This document shows, in pieces, positions 1-8,980 of a stretch of DNA of 64,000 bases. This DNA comes from Neptuniibacter sp. 1_MG-2023. GTDB lineage: Bacteria > Pseudomonadota > Gammaproteobacteria > Pseudomonadales > Balneatricaceae. Within the stretch, counting starts at the first letter, position 1. Each line of letters opens with the position of its first letter. The translations under genes and the position numbers were made by a program. Below the pieces are notes generated by a model. The model ran no database searches. It was not told the origin of the DNA and worked only from the letters and a program-made list of their open reading frames with translations. The stretch is from NCBI RefSeq assembly GCF_030547185.1, contig NZ_JAUOQR010000012.1, forward strand, positions 1-64,000, in the 5' to 3' direction.

Positions 1-309
<309 letters not shown>

Positions 310-313
<4 letters not shown>

Positions 314-1101
314 AGAACCTCCTGCTTTTGACGCTCAAGCAACGAACGCAATAATCGTGCATATGAATGAACCCCTCGGCTGCTTGAATCCATAACAGAG
401 GGAACAAGTCCTCGGATACTAGCATTACGGAACTTGGTATCTACTGGTATGACTGCATTGGAGATTTCATTCGGGTATTTATTATGCAATTCACGCAAAC
501 TACTAACAGAGGCCTGGGTACGGCGATCATAAAAAGTTGGAATGATCGTAAATGATAGTTTCTTATTTTTACTACGGGCTCTATTAATCATACTAATAGT
601 ACGCACCATACGTTCTAAGCCTTTTAACGCTAAAAACTCTGTCTGCACAGGAACCAATAAATGCTGACATGCAGCCAAAGCATTAACCATCAACACGCCT
701 AAAACCGGCGGGCTATCAATCAACACATAATCATAACTATCACGAACTTGAGCCAAAGCTTTTGCGACCTGCAGCCCCATACCTTGCTCGCCTATAGCTT
801 TCCTTTCTAGAGTCGCCATAGCAGTGGACGCTGGAATCAGATCAATACGTTCATGGCTACTTTTCAACAATAAACGTTTAACCCCTTCACGATTAATTTT
901 ATTCTTGGTCGCAAACAGGTCATAAACACTATACTCCAACTCATCTGGGTCATAGCCGAAATAACTTGTTAAAGAACCATGAGGGTCCAGATCGACTAAT
1001 AAAACGCGATAACCGACCTCGGCCAGTAGCCCAGCTACTGTCACAACCGTCGTCGTTTTACCGACCCCACCTTTTTGATTGGCTACAGACCATACATGCA
1101 T
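310..1101 (-). CDS. parC: ParA/MinD-like ATPase of the chemotaxis cluster (ParC type)
   Basis: A 263-residue ParA-family P-loop ATPase. The deviant Walker A motif QKGGVGKTTT is at residues 9-18, and a DSPP-type Walker B (VLIDSPPVLG) follows. It has no N-terminal HTH, like the short MinD/Soj-type ParA proteins rather than plasmid ParA. Its stop overlaps the next gene and its start touches the motD stop with no gap, so it is cotranscribed with the stator and che genes. In Vibrio and Pseudomonas the same slot holds ParC, which forms a polar gradient or cap and, with ParP, recruits chemotaxis arrays to the flagellated pole and partitions them at division. The role is inferred from family and position. 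Confidence 0.9.
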
Positions 1102-2037
1102 TTATCTTTCTTCCTGCTGTGAAGAATCAGGCTCTGCTCGTCGGAACAAGACCTCGCCATCACCGGTTTCAATTTGCTCGATAACTGGGAGCTCTTTTTT
1201 ATCTGGATTAGCGAAAACAGTTGATACAGCATCAGCACTTACTTGCTGACTACCAAATGAAGAGACTGTTCTCCGCACTTTTTCATCTCGAGATACAACA
1301 ATCAGCACTCGGCGATTTAATCTTTGCCCTTCCGCTGTTCTGTTGCTGTAAGCCGGCTGAAATTCACCATAACCTACAGCGGCCATACGTTCAGGTTCTA
1401 CACCAAAATACGCAAGCAACCGGACGACAGCGGCTGCACGTGCAGCAGAGAGTTCCCAATTTGACGGAAATGCGTCTGTAGATATTTTTTGGTTATCCGT
1501 AAACCCTTCCACATGGATAGGATTTTCTCTACCTTTCAGCATTTCCGCTATTTTATCTAATAATTCATCTGCTGCAGCATTAGGTAATGCGCCACCAGAG
1601 GGAAATAAGTAATTTGACCTCAATTCAATTGAAAGCCAAAGATCATTACCTGTAATTTTAATCTGTCCATCATCAATCAATGAGGAAAAATCAACTTCCA
1701 TCTCCTCTTGTAACGCCTTTAAAGCATTCGTTTCTTCTTGATCCGGTACTGAAATCGTTACTTCTGGCGCATCAACATCTGTTTTCCCACCCGTAAAAAC
1801 ACCAAACCCACTATTACTACTCCCTTCAGTCGTTGTTTTATTGACCTCTTCACCTTGATTCAGACCAACAAACACGCCAGAAAGCGCTTCCGTTAAGTGT
1901 TTATACTTTTCTTCATTGACTGAAGAGATAGCGTACATGACGACAAAAAAAGCAAACAGTAGGGTAATAAAGTCCGCATAAGAAATAACCCATCGGTCAT
2001 TTCTTGGGCCGCTGTCTATTTTTTGTCGACGTGGCAT
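1102..2037 (-). CDS. motD: Flagellar motor stator protein MotD (MotB family)
   Basis: A 311-residue MotB-family stator subunit. One N-terminal transmembrane helix carries the proton-binding Asp22 in SYADFITLLFAFFVVM. A plug/linker region follows, then an OmpA-like peptidoglycan-binding domain around residues 140-250 with the signatures VEGFTDNQ, NWELSAARA and LNRRVLIVV. A 60-residue acidic tail without recognised domain follows the OmpA fold. It abuts motC with no intergenic base. The MotC/MotD name follows the pseudomonad/Vibrio arrangement inside a che operon, downstream of cheB and upstream of a ParA-like gene. A proton-driven rather than sodium-driven motor is the usual reading for MotCD but is not proven by the sequence. 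Confidence 0.93.
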   Translation of the reverse strand: MPRRQKIDSGPRNDRWVISYADFITLLFAFFVVMYAISSVNEEKYKHLTEALSGVFVGLNQGEEVNKTTTEGSSNSGFGVFTGGKTDVDAPEVTISVPDQEETNALKALQEEMEVDFSSLIDDGQIKITGNDLWLSIELRSNYLFPSGGALPNAAADELLDKIAEMLKGRENPIHVEGFTDNQKISTDAFPSNWELSAARAAAVVRLLAYFGVEPERMAAVGYGEFQPAYSNRTAEGQRLNRRVLIVVSRDEKVRRTVSSFGSQQVSADAVSTVFANPDKKELPVIEQIETGDGEVLFRRAEPDSSQQEER

Positions 2038-2778
2038 CTAACCTAAATACCCTTGTAAACGCTGTTGAATTGCCTTGGGGTTCTGTCCTTCTGCTATAGA
2101 CATCAACCCATCCAAAATCATCTCTTGATGCTGGTAACGCATTAGCACTAAACTTTTAATTTTATTGGCGACAGGGATCAAAAATAAGTTCGCAATACCT
2201 ATACCGTATATTGTAGCAACGAACGCAGTAGCTATACCTGCACCTAATGCAGCTGGATCTGAGAGATTACTCATCACATGAATTAACCCAAGCACTGCAC
2301 CAATAATACCTAATGTCGGTGCATAGCCGCCCATACTTTCAATCACTTTTGCCCCCTGAAGGTCTCGTTGCTCTAAAGTAACAAGCTCAACCTCTAAGGT
2401 ACTACGGAGAATGTCTGGGCCTTTACCATCAGCAAGCAAAAGCAAACCTACTTTTATAAAAGAATCTTTTTCTTTATCTGCTTCAGCCTCTAAAGCTAAT
2501 AAACCTTTTCGCCTAGCAATAACACACCAGCTAACGATTTTATCAACATTCTGACTGAGATCTTGTTTATTACGCCCAAACGCCCAACCAACAAGCCTGA
2601 ATGCTCTTGCAACATCTTGACCCGGTGACTGGATAATAGCCGCAGCGAACGTCCCACCAATAACAATCACCGCCGCGGGCACGTTCAGTAATTCCTGTAA
2701 CTGCCCACCTTCAAGAAGATTACCCCCAAGTACCGCAGCTAGGGCTATTAAGACACCAAGTATTGCAGTTAAGTCCAT
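2038..2778 (-). CDS. motC: Flagellar motor stator protein MotC (MotA family)
   Basis: A 246-residue MotA/ExbB-type integral membrane protein with an N-terminal helix pair (starting MDLTAILGVLIALAAVLGG), a cytoplasmic loop, and a C-terminal helix pair containing the conserved GYAPTLGIIGAVLGLIHVM segment, whose glycine/proline-rich TM3 lines the ion channel. It forms a MotA5MotB2-type complex with the adjacent MotD and pushes on FliG. The charged residues of the loop that contact FliG are present (for example RRKGLLALEAEADKEKD). It follows cheB by 3 bp. As a second-stator-type gene inside the chemotaxis operon it is called motC; another stator pair may exist outside the window. Confidence 0.93.
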   Translation of the reverse strand: MDLTAILGVLIALAAVLGGNLLEGGQLQELLNVPAAVIVIGGTFAAAIIQSPGQDVARAFRLVGWAFGRNKQDLSQNVDKIVSWCVIARRKGLLALEAEADKEKDSFIKVGLLLLADGKGPDILRSTLEVELVTLEQRDLQGAKVIESMGGYAPTLGIIGAVLGLIHVMSNLSDPAALGAGIATAFVATIYGIGIANLFLIPVANKIKSLVLMRYQHQEMILDGLMSIAEGQNPKAIQQRLQGYLG

Positions 2779-2781
2779 AGA

Positions 2782-3975
2782 TTAAGGCCTTTTACTACCG
2801 AGAATAGAAACTAATTCAGTGAGATCAAAAACAGCATCGGCCAGTCCCGCATTAATAACTGCCTGAGGCATTCCATAGATAGTGCAACTTTCTTTATTTT
2901 GAGCCCAAATTGTTGCACCTTGCTGCCTTAGCATTCTTGCGCCATCACAACCATCCGCTCCCATGCCTGTTAATATGATCGCTAACACTTTTTTACCAAA
3001 ACTTTTTGCCACGGACGCATAAGTAACATCCACACTTGGCTTATAGGTCAGTCTATCATCACCTGGCATGATCTTAATTTTATCACTACTGCGTGGATCA
3101 ATAATCATCTGACACCCGCCCGGTGCAAGCAATGCTCTACCCGGCTTCAAAAAGTCGCCATCTTCCGCTTCTTTCACTGCAATATCACACTGTTGATCTA
3201 AGCGCGTAGCAAACACTGATGTAAACGCTTTCGGCATATGCTGAACCAGTAAAATAGGATGGGGGAAGTTAGCAGGAATCTGTGTCAAAATTTGCTGTAG
3301 TGCAGCGGGCCCTCCAGTCGATGAGCCTATAACAACGACTCTACAATCAGGCACGGCCTTTTTACCATAAGCGCTTTGAGATGGACGAGGGGCTGTCTTC
3401 GCGGTCTCTTTTGTCTTCCCAGCTTGAGCGCTATTAGATGCAAAACGATTACTGGAAGTCGGTGATCTAGGCGAAGTAACATCCAGCGATGTCTTGAGTG
3501 TCGATACTGGTTCTGACTTAAACACTCTAGATGAGCTAGCACTTGGATCAGAAAAACGATTCCGCAACCCTGCATGCCGAGAACGTCCTAACGCCACAAC
3601 CTTGTCACGCAGTTGCTTCTCTAAAGAGCCGGAATGCGCCATCCATGCACGCATATCCTTAGAAAGGTAATCAAGTGCCCCTGCCTCAAGCGCTTGTATA
3701 GTGACTCGTGCTCCCTCAGATGTTAATGATGAGAGCATCAAGATATTTGTAGGGCATTCACGCATTATGACCCGAACAGCTTCAATACCATTCATTTGGG
3801 GCATTTCAACGTCCATAGTAATAAGGTTAGGGCGCAGGGCCTTAGCTTGCTCTATAGCCTCCTTACCATTTTTTGCGGTGCCTACAACCTCTATTCGACA
3901 ATCCCCAGAAAGTAGATCGCTGATACGATGTCTAAAAAAACCGGAATCATCAACAATCAGCACCTTAACTGGCAT
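2782..3975 (-). CDS. cheB: Chemotaxis protein-glutamate methylesterase/glutaminase CheB
   Basis: A 397-residue two-domain enzyme that removes methyl groups from chemoreceptor glutamates and deamidates glutamines. Residues 1-120 are a receiver domain with VDDS near the start and phospho-acceptor Asp55 (LITMDVEMPQMNG). A long Ser/Thr/Pro-rich linker covers about residues 135-205. The methylesterase domain fills the C-terminal half: the catalytic Ser is in VVIGSSTGGPAAL, the His in LLVQHMPKAF and the Asp in TGMGADGCDGA. It lies 23 bp after cheA and 3 bp before motC. The linker is longer than in enteric CheB, as is common in Vibrio and Pseudomonas relatives. Confidence 0.96.
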   Translation of the reverse strand: MPVKVLIVDDSGFFRHRISDLLSGDCRIEVVGTAKNGKEAIEQAKALRPNLITMDVEMPQMNGIEAVRVIMRECPTNILMLSSLTSEGARVTIQALEAGALDYLSKDMRAWMAHSGSLEKQLRDKVVALGRSRHAGLRNRFSDPSASSSRVFKSEPVSTLKTSLDVTSPRSPTSSNRFASNSAQAGKTKETAKTAPRPSQSAYGKKAVPDCRVVVIGSSTGGPAALQQILTQIPANFPHPILLVQHMPKAFTSVFATRLDQQCDIAVKEAEDGDFLKPGRALLAPGGCQMIIDPRSSDKIKIMPGDDRLTYKPSVDVTYASVAKSFGKKVLAIILTGMGADGCDGARMLRQQGATIWAQNKESCTIYGMPQAVINAGLADAVFDLTELVSILGSKRP

Positions 3976-3998
3976 AAATCACGCTCCTATCGAAGTTA

Positions 3999-6128
3999 TT
4001 AAGAAGCGTAATGTTTAAGCAAGTTGGGGATATCAATAATCAATGCAATCCGGCCATCACCTGTAATTGTCGCACCAGAAAGTCCTGGAGTGCCATGTAG
4101 AATAGTACCTAATGGCTTGATCACGACCTCTTCTTGACCAACCAACTGATCAACAACAAAACCCACTCGTTGCGTACCTACAGTTACAATAACCACATGC
4201 CCTTGCTCAGGAAGGTCAGCACTTTGCAGGCCATCAATCAACCAACGTTTTAGATGGAAAAGCGGTAACGCTTGATCGCGCACGATAATTACTTGCTGCC
4301 CATCAACTACGTTTGTTTTTGTTAAATCAAGATTGAATATTTCATTTACATTTACAAGAGGCAGAGCAAAGGCTTGCTCCTCTAAGATAACCATTAAGGT
4401 TGGCATAATAGCTAATGTTAAAGGAACCTGAATCGCTATACGTGAACCTTGACCGATCACTGAATCAATACTCAATGTACCATTCAGCTGGGTAATCTTA
4501 GTTTTAACTACATCCATGCCGACACCACGGCCAGACACATCAGAAATCTCTTTCTTAGTTGAGAAACCTGCCGCAAATATCAGGTTAAAACATTCCTGTT
4601 CAGTCAGCCTGCGAGCAGCTTCAGCATCCATCATACCGCGCTCAATAGCGAGCTCTCGTAGCTTCTCTGCATCCATTCCGGCACCATCATCCTGTATTAT
4701 CAACAGAATGTGATCGCCTTCCTGCTCTGCAGATAGAAGCACATGACCTTCACGATCTTTACCTGCAGCAGCCCTGACATCAGGCGCTTCGATACCATGG
4801 TCAACCGCATTACGCACTAAGTGAATAAGCGGATCAGCCAAGGCTTCAACCAAATTTTTATCTAAGTCTGTCTCTTCACCCCGTAGCTCAAGGCGAATCT
4901 CTTTCTTTAAATTTCGAGATAGGTCTCGAATTAAACGCGGAAAACGGCCAAATACTTTTTTCACCGGCTGCATTCGCGTTTTCATCACCGACATTTGCAG
5001 ATCAGCGGTTACCATATCTAAAGTGCCGAGTGCTTTTGCCATCTCTTCATCTTCGCGGGTAACCCCTAAACGGACCAGTCGATTCCTGACAAGTACCAGC
5101 TCACCTACCATGTTCATAATTTTATCAAGTAAGCGCGTATCTACACGCACATTACTTTCTGGCTGAGGTTTGGCTTGTTGGTGAGCCGCTTTAACAACGG
5201 CGGAAACGGCGCTTTCTTTCTTTTCAGCCACTGGCGTTGGAGTAGGCGCTACAGCAGCAACAGGGGCTGGCGCTACAACAGCGGCCGGCGCTGGAGTAGG
5301 AGCGGGAGCGGGTTCATGTACTGCTTCAACAGCAGGCGCTTCCACAAAAGCACCTTTACCTTGTGCTTGTAGCTCATCTAATAAAGCTTCAAATTCATCG
5401 TCTGTAATTAGCTCAGGATCCGCAGAATCATCAACAGCAGGCGGCTCTTTAGTTGCTACCGCTGCATCCGGCCCTTTACCTGGACCATGTAATTCATCCA
5501 ACAAGGCATCAAATTCATCATCGGTAATAAGGCCATCATCTACAGGCGCTTCATTAACCTCCGGAGCGACCTCAGGCAAGTCACCAAGATCATCCAACAG
5601 CATATCAAATTCATCAATTGTTGGATCCTGTGAATTAGGCGCACTCGATGCCGGAACTGGGGCTGGGGCTGGGGCTGGGGCTGGAGCTGGAGCTGGAGCT
5701 GGAGCTGGGACAGTTTCAGCGGCAACAGGTTTTGGGGCTTCACCCTTAGTAAACGCTACTAGAGCTTGGATCAGTTGTGGATTAGCTTGTTCGAGCACCT
5801 CGCCATTACGCACAGCTTCAAACATAACATTGACACTATCTAAAGCTTGGAGCACAACATCCATAAGTTCAGAAGTGACTTTAATGTCACCATTGCGCAG
5901 CATATCAAATAGGTTTTCTGCGTTATGGCAACAATCGACCATAGGCTCTAATTGCAAAAAGCCTGCGCCACCTTTTACTGTATGGAATCCTCGAAAAATT
6001 GCATTGAGCAGATCACTATCGTCTGGACGCTGTTCCAGGTCGACTAACTGTTCGGATAACTGCTCAAGGATTTCTCCTGCTTCGACAAGAAAGTCTTCAA
6101 GAATTTCCTGATCCACTTCCAAACTCAT
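3999..6128 (-). CDS. cheA: Chemotaxis histidine kinase CheA
   Basis: A 709-residue kinase that phosphorylates CheY and CheB in response to chemoreceptors. The Hpt (P1) domain covers residues 1-105 with phospho-His49 in FRGFHTVKGGAGF. A low-complexity Ala-Pro linker spans about residues 131-325 and includes a 16-residue Ala-Pro run. I see no folded P2 CheY-binding domain there; instead three similar short segments (residues about 170-181, 200-213, 240-253) of the form DDEFDALLDEL occur. The dimerisation domain begins near residue 327, the ATPase domain has the N box LVRNAVDHGIE and GRGVGMDVV, and a CheW-like P5 domain ends the protein. It is 12 bp from cheZ in the cheYZAB operon. Confidence 0.97.
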   Translation of the reverse strand: MSLEVDQEILEDFLVEAGEILEQLSEQLVDLEQRPDDSDLLNAIFRGFHTVKGGAGFLQLEPMVDCCHNAENLFDMLRNGDIKVTSELMDVVLQALDSVNVMFEAVRNGEVLEQANPQLIQALVAFTKGEAPKPVAAETVPAPAPAPAPAPAPAPAPVPASSAPNSQDPTIDEFDMLLDDLGDLPEVAPEVNEAPVDDGLITDDEFDALLDELHGPGKGPDAAVATKEPPAVDDSADPELITDDEFEALLDELQAQGKGAFVEAPAVEAVHEPAPAPTPAPAAVVAPAPVAAVAPTPTPVAEKKESAVSAVVKAAHQQAKPQPESNVRVDTRLLDKIMNMVGELVLVRNRLVRLGVTREDEEMAKALGTLDMVTADLQMSVMKTRMQPVKKVFGRFPRLIRDLSRNLKKEIRLELRGEETDLDKNLVEALADPLIHLVRNAVDHGIEAPDVRAAAGKDREGHVLLSAEQEGDHILLIIQDDGAGMDAEKLRELAIERGMMDAEAARRLTEQECFNLIFAAGFSTKKEISDVSGRGVGMDVVKTKITQLNGTLSIDSVIGQGSRIAIQVPLTLAIMPTLMVILEEQAFALPLVNVNEIFNLDLTKTNVVDGQQVIIVRDQALPLFHLKRWLIDGLQSADLPEQGHVVIVTVGTQRVGFVVDQLVGQEEVVIKPLGTILHGTPGLSGATITGDGRIALIIDIPNLLKHYAS
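5659..5706 (-). repeat. 6-bp tandem repeat encoding (Ala-Pro)8 in the CheA linker
   Basis: Eight tandem hexamers on the plus strand, four of ggggct followed by four of ggagct, within cheA. On the minus strand they encode alternating Ala-Pro. The two blocks differ at one base of each unit, suggesting block-wise expansion by slippage. Unit length is a multiple of three, so copy-number changes keep the frame. Confidence 0.95.
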
Positions 6129-6140
6129 ATGGCGCTCCTC

Positions 6141-6932
6141 TTAAAAACCCAGACTGGATAACAAATCATCGACTTCATCTTGGTCACTGACAACATCAGC
6201 ATGTTCTTTCCTGATTTGCGGCCCTTCAGCCTGAATAGGATTCTTATTATTAGTCTGCTTATCGTCAGACTCTATGGACATATCAACGCCCGATATTCTT
6301 TCAACTTGAGCAGCCATTCCCATCAACGCGACGAGATGGTCTTCAACATTTGTAACGAGATTAATGACTCGGCGAATTAGTTGGCCGGTAATATCTTGAT
6401 AGCTCTGAGATACAACAATATCTGTTAGTTCTTCACGCAAGGTACTAATGGTTTGTTCTGACTCTTCCTTTACCGCACATGTTCGGTCATAAACACCCTT
6501 AAGCGAATCATGTTCTTTTTCTAACTGACCAACCAAAAGCAGTAAATCTTTAAACCGTTCACTCTGTTTATCTAATTTATCAACCAGTACTAAAGCTTTA
6601 TCAACACGATCCATTGTCTCGTGAGCATTTTTTTCGGTTACTTCAATGACATAGTTTAAACGTTCAGCAGCATCAGTCTCAGCTTGAGGAGTTCCATCAA
6701 TATTGAGGCTTCGTCCTAACTCACTTGAGAACGATTTAATGGCTTCATGCAGCCCTCTCGTAAGATGCCCTACTTCACTAAAAAACGTCTGGTGACGAAA
6801 CTCATGAAGTTCGCGAATAATCTCCATCGCATCAGGTAATTTACCTTCGTTGAGAACAGAAACAAGTTCCTGCGCCTTCAACTGCAATTCCATTTCAAAG
6901 TGACTTAAGCCATTGCCTGTTTCTGAAATCAT
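6141..6932 (-). CDS. cheZ: CheY-P phosphatase CheZ
   Basis: A 263-residue, largely helical protein that dephosphorylates CheY-P. The long hairpin helices contain the catalytic Gln region SQSYQDITGQLIRRVINLV (around residues 185-205). The protein ends in the classical CheY-binding peptide DEVDDLLSSLGF, tethered by a polar flexible stretch (residues about 220-250). It lies 21 bp after cheY and 12 bp before cheA. The C-terminal peptide resembles the FliM N-terminus and the repeats in the CheA linker of this genome. Confidence 0.96.
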   Translation of the reverse strand: MISETGNGLSHFEMELQLKAQELVSVLNEGKLPDAMEIIRELHEFRHQTFFSEVGHLTRGLHEAIKSFSSELGRSLNIDGTPQAETDAAERLNYVIEVTEKNAHETMDRVDKALVLVDKLDKQSERFKDLLLLVGQLEKEHDSLKGVYDRTCAVKEESEQTISTLREELTDIVVSQSYQDITGQLIRRVINLVTNVEDHLVALMGMAAQVERISGVDMSIESDDKQTNNKNPIQAEGPQIRKEHADVVSDQDEVDDLLSSLGF

Positions 6933-6953
6933 TTAAAACTGACCTTTTATTAT

Positions 6954-7337
6954 TTAACTCAGGCGCTCAAAGATTTTGTCAATCTTTGCCTTAAGTACCG
7001 CAGCAGTGAACGGTTTAACGACATAACCATTCACCCCAGCCTGAGCGGCAGCAATGATTTGCTCTTTTTTAGCTTCAGCAGTAACCATTAATACTGGCAT
7101 TGCGGCCAAATTAGGATCAGAACGAACCTCTTTCAAGAGATCAATCCCAGTCATGCCTGGCATATTCCAGTCAGTCACTAAGAAATCAATACCGCCTTGC
7201 TTCAGAATTGGCAAAGCAGTCTGCCCATCATCCGCTTCAAGAACATTTGTCATGCCCAAGTCACGTAATAAGTTTTTTATAATTCGTCTCATTGTGGAGA
7301 AATCATCCACTACAAGAATCTTCATGTCTTTATTCAA
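6954..7337 (-). CDS. cheY: Chemotaxis response regulator CheY
   Basis: A single receiver domain that binds FliM when phosphorylated to change motor direction. The core reads [14 protein letters not shown], with the phospho-acceptor in VTDWNMPG (Asp52 counting from that Met) and the Thr/Lys switch residues in VTAEAKKEQ and YVVKPFTA. Start choice: a perfect GGAGG (plus-strand 7344-7348) sits 6 nt before a TTG at 7335-7337, giving L/M-NKDMKIL. The ATG at 7323-7325, giving MKILVVDD, would be 18 nt from that site. Vibrio CheY3 also carries an LNKNM segment before MKIL, which supports the TTG. The ATG remains the alternative. It follows fliA by 79 bp and leads cheZAB. Confidence 0.93.
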   Translation of the reverse strand: MNKDMKILVVDDFSTMRRIIKNLLRDLGMTNVLEADDGQTALPILKQGGIDFLVTDWNMPGMTGIDLLKEVRSDPNLAAMPVLMVTAEAKKEQIIAAAQAGVNGYVVKPFTAAVLKAKIDKIFERLS

Positions 7338-7416
7338 GACCAGCCTCCAATTAACTCTGCGCAACCCATTGAGTCTACACTAAATTACCGCAATTACGTT
7401 GAGTCTTAGCAACCTA

Positions 7417-8127
7417 TTATTGCCATTCGCTTAATCGCGACCGCAATCTTAGTGCTGCCTGACTATGAATCTGGCTTACCCTAGATTCACTAACCCCTAA
7501 AATTTGACCAATCTCTTTTAAATTAAGCTCTTCATCATAATAGAGCGCTAATACTAATTTTTCCCGTTCCGGCAAATTATTTATAGCGCCACTTAGTGCT
7601 TTTAAAAATGATTCTCGCTCGAAATGCTGATTTGGCCCAGGGTCATCATTGGCAAATGATTCACCTGGCCCTTCATGCTGAGGATTAATCATCTCTTCAA
7701 AGCTAAACAAACGGCTATCAAGGGTATCTTTTAACAGATTGTGGTATTCATCCACAGAGATCCCCAGTTCTTTTGCTACTGAAGCATCACTCGCATCTCG
7801 ACCTGTCCGTGATTCTATTTGCTGAATTGCCTCAGTCACTCGCCGACTATTTCGGTGTACTGACCGCGGAGTCCAATCGCCACGGCGCACCTCATCAATA
7901 ATAGAGCCACGAATGCGAATCCCTGCATAAGTTTCAAAGCTAGCACCTTTTGCAGCATCGTATCGTTTGGCCGCCTCAAGCAGGCCAATCATACCCGCTT
8001 GAATTAAGTCATCGAGCAACACTGTGGCTGGCAATCGAGCCAGTAAGTGATGGGCGATACGTTTAACTAGCGGCGCATACTGCTGAATTAACTCATCACT
8101 CGATTGTAATTGCAGCTGGTTGTACAT
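7417..8127 (-). CDS. fliA: RNA polymerase sigma factor FliA (sigma-28)
   Basis: A 236-residue flagellar sigma factor that transcribes late genes such as fliC. Region 2 is at residues about 10-90 (YAPLVKRIAHHLLARLP, DDLIQAGMIGLLEAA, YAGIRIRGSIIDEVRRGDW), region 3 in the middle, and region 4 with an HTH at the end (LNLKEIGQILGVSESRVSQIH). It would recognise promoters of the TAAAGTTT-N11-GCCGATAA type; a matching -10 lies upstream of fliC in this window. It is 12 bp after fleN, the usual flhF-fleN-fliA order of polar flagellates. Confidence 0.97.
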   Translation of the reverse strand: MYNQLQLQSSDELIQQYAPLVKRIAHHLLARLPATVLLDDLIQAGMIGLLEAAKRYDAAKGASFETYAGIRIRGSIIDEVRRGDWTPRSVHRNSRRVTEAIQQIESRTGRDASDASVAKELGISVDEYHNLLKDTLDSRLFSFEEMINPQHEGPGESFANDDPGPNQHFERESFLKALSGAINNLPEREKLVLALYYDEELNLKEIGQILGVSESRVSQIHSQAALRLRSRLSEWQ

Positions 8128-8139
8128 ACTGCCTCTTTA

Positions 8140-8970
8140 TCAATCCGATGGGCGAGCTCCTTGTACAAGCCGCTCAACAAAAAACTCTAAATGACCTCGG
8201 GGCACAGTCTGAACTGGCCACCCATTTACTTTATTCGCTAATTGACGATATGCCAAGGATACTTTGCTCTTTGGAAAAGCTTTTAAAACAGCGACTTGGC
8301 GTTGCACCGCTTTACGAACATTTTCATCATAAGGGATTGAACCCACATATTGAAGCGTGACATCAAGAAACCGATCAGTAACTGTTAATAACTTACCAAA
8401 CATATTTCTACCTTCATTGTCCGTTCTTACCATATTGGCAAGGACACGAAAGCGCGTCATTTTATAATCACGATTTAACAGTTTAATTAAAGCATAGGCA
8501 TCTGTAATTGACGTAGGTTCATCACATACAACAACCAGCACTTCCTGAGCGGCTTTAACAAAACTAACCACAGAATCCGAAATACCTGCCGCGGTGTCAA
8601 TGATTAACGCATCAATATCATCAGAAACCTCATTAAAAGCATGGATTAACTCTGCATGTTCATGAGGAGAGAGCGCTGTCATCTCCTGCGTACCAGAACA
8701 AGCAGGTACAATTTTTAAATTTTCACAGACATCCAGCATGACCTCTTTTAGCCCACACTCACCACTTAAAACATCTGCAATATTTTTTTTCGGGCGCAAA
8801 CCAAGCAACACATCAACATTCGCCAATCCTAAATCAGCGTCCATTAAAACAGTACGGTGCCCTAAATCACTTAATGCCATCGCCAAGTTAACAGAAACGT
8901 TTGTTTTACCAACGCCTCCCTTCCCGCCAGTCACAGCAATTACTTTAACGGGCCTATGTTGATCAATCAT
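8140..8970 (-). CDS. fleN: Flagellar number regulator FleN/FlhG (MinD-like ATPase)
   Basis: A 276-residue MinD/ParA-family ATPase with the P-loop GGKGGVGKTN at residues 15-24, DADLGLANVDVLLGL after it, and an IDTAAGISDSVVSF switch II region. In Pseudomonas FleN antagonises FleQ and limits flagella to one; in Vibrio FlhG does the same and opposes FlhF. The residues that follow (CDEPTSITDAYALIKLLNRD) and the ending FFVERLVQ are characteristic of FleN. Spacing to flhF (10 bp) and fliA (12 bp) shows one operon. Together with flhF it predicts a low, polar flagellar number. Confidence 0.96.
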   Translation of the reverse strand: MIDQHRPVKVIAVTGGKGGVGKTNVSVNLAMALSDLGHRTVLMDADLGLANVDVLLGLRPKKNIADVLSGECGLKEVMLDVCENLKIVPACSGTQEMTALSPHEHAELIHAFNEVSDDIDALIIDTAAGISDSVVSFVKAAQEVLVVVCDEPTSITDAYALIKLLNRDYKMTRFRVLANMVRTDNEGRNMFGKLLTVTDRFLDVTLQYVGSIPYDENVRKAVQRQVAVLKAFPKSKVSLAYRQLANKVNGWPVQTVPRGHLEFFVERLVQGARPSD

Positions 8971-8980
8971 TATTTCACCA

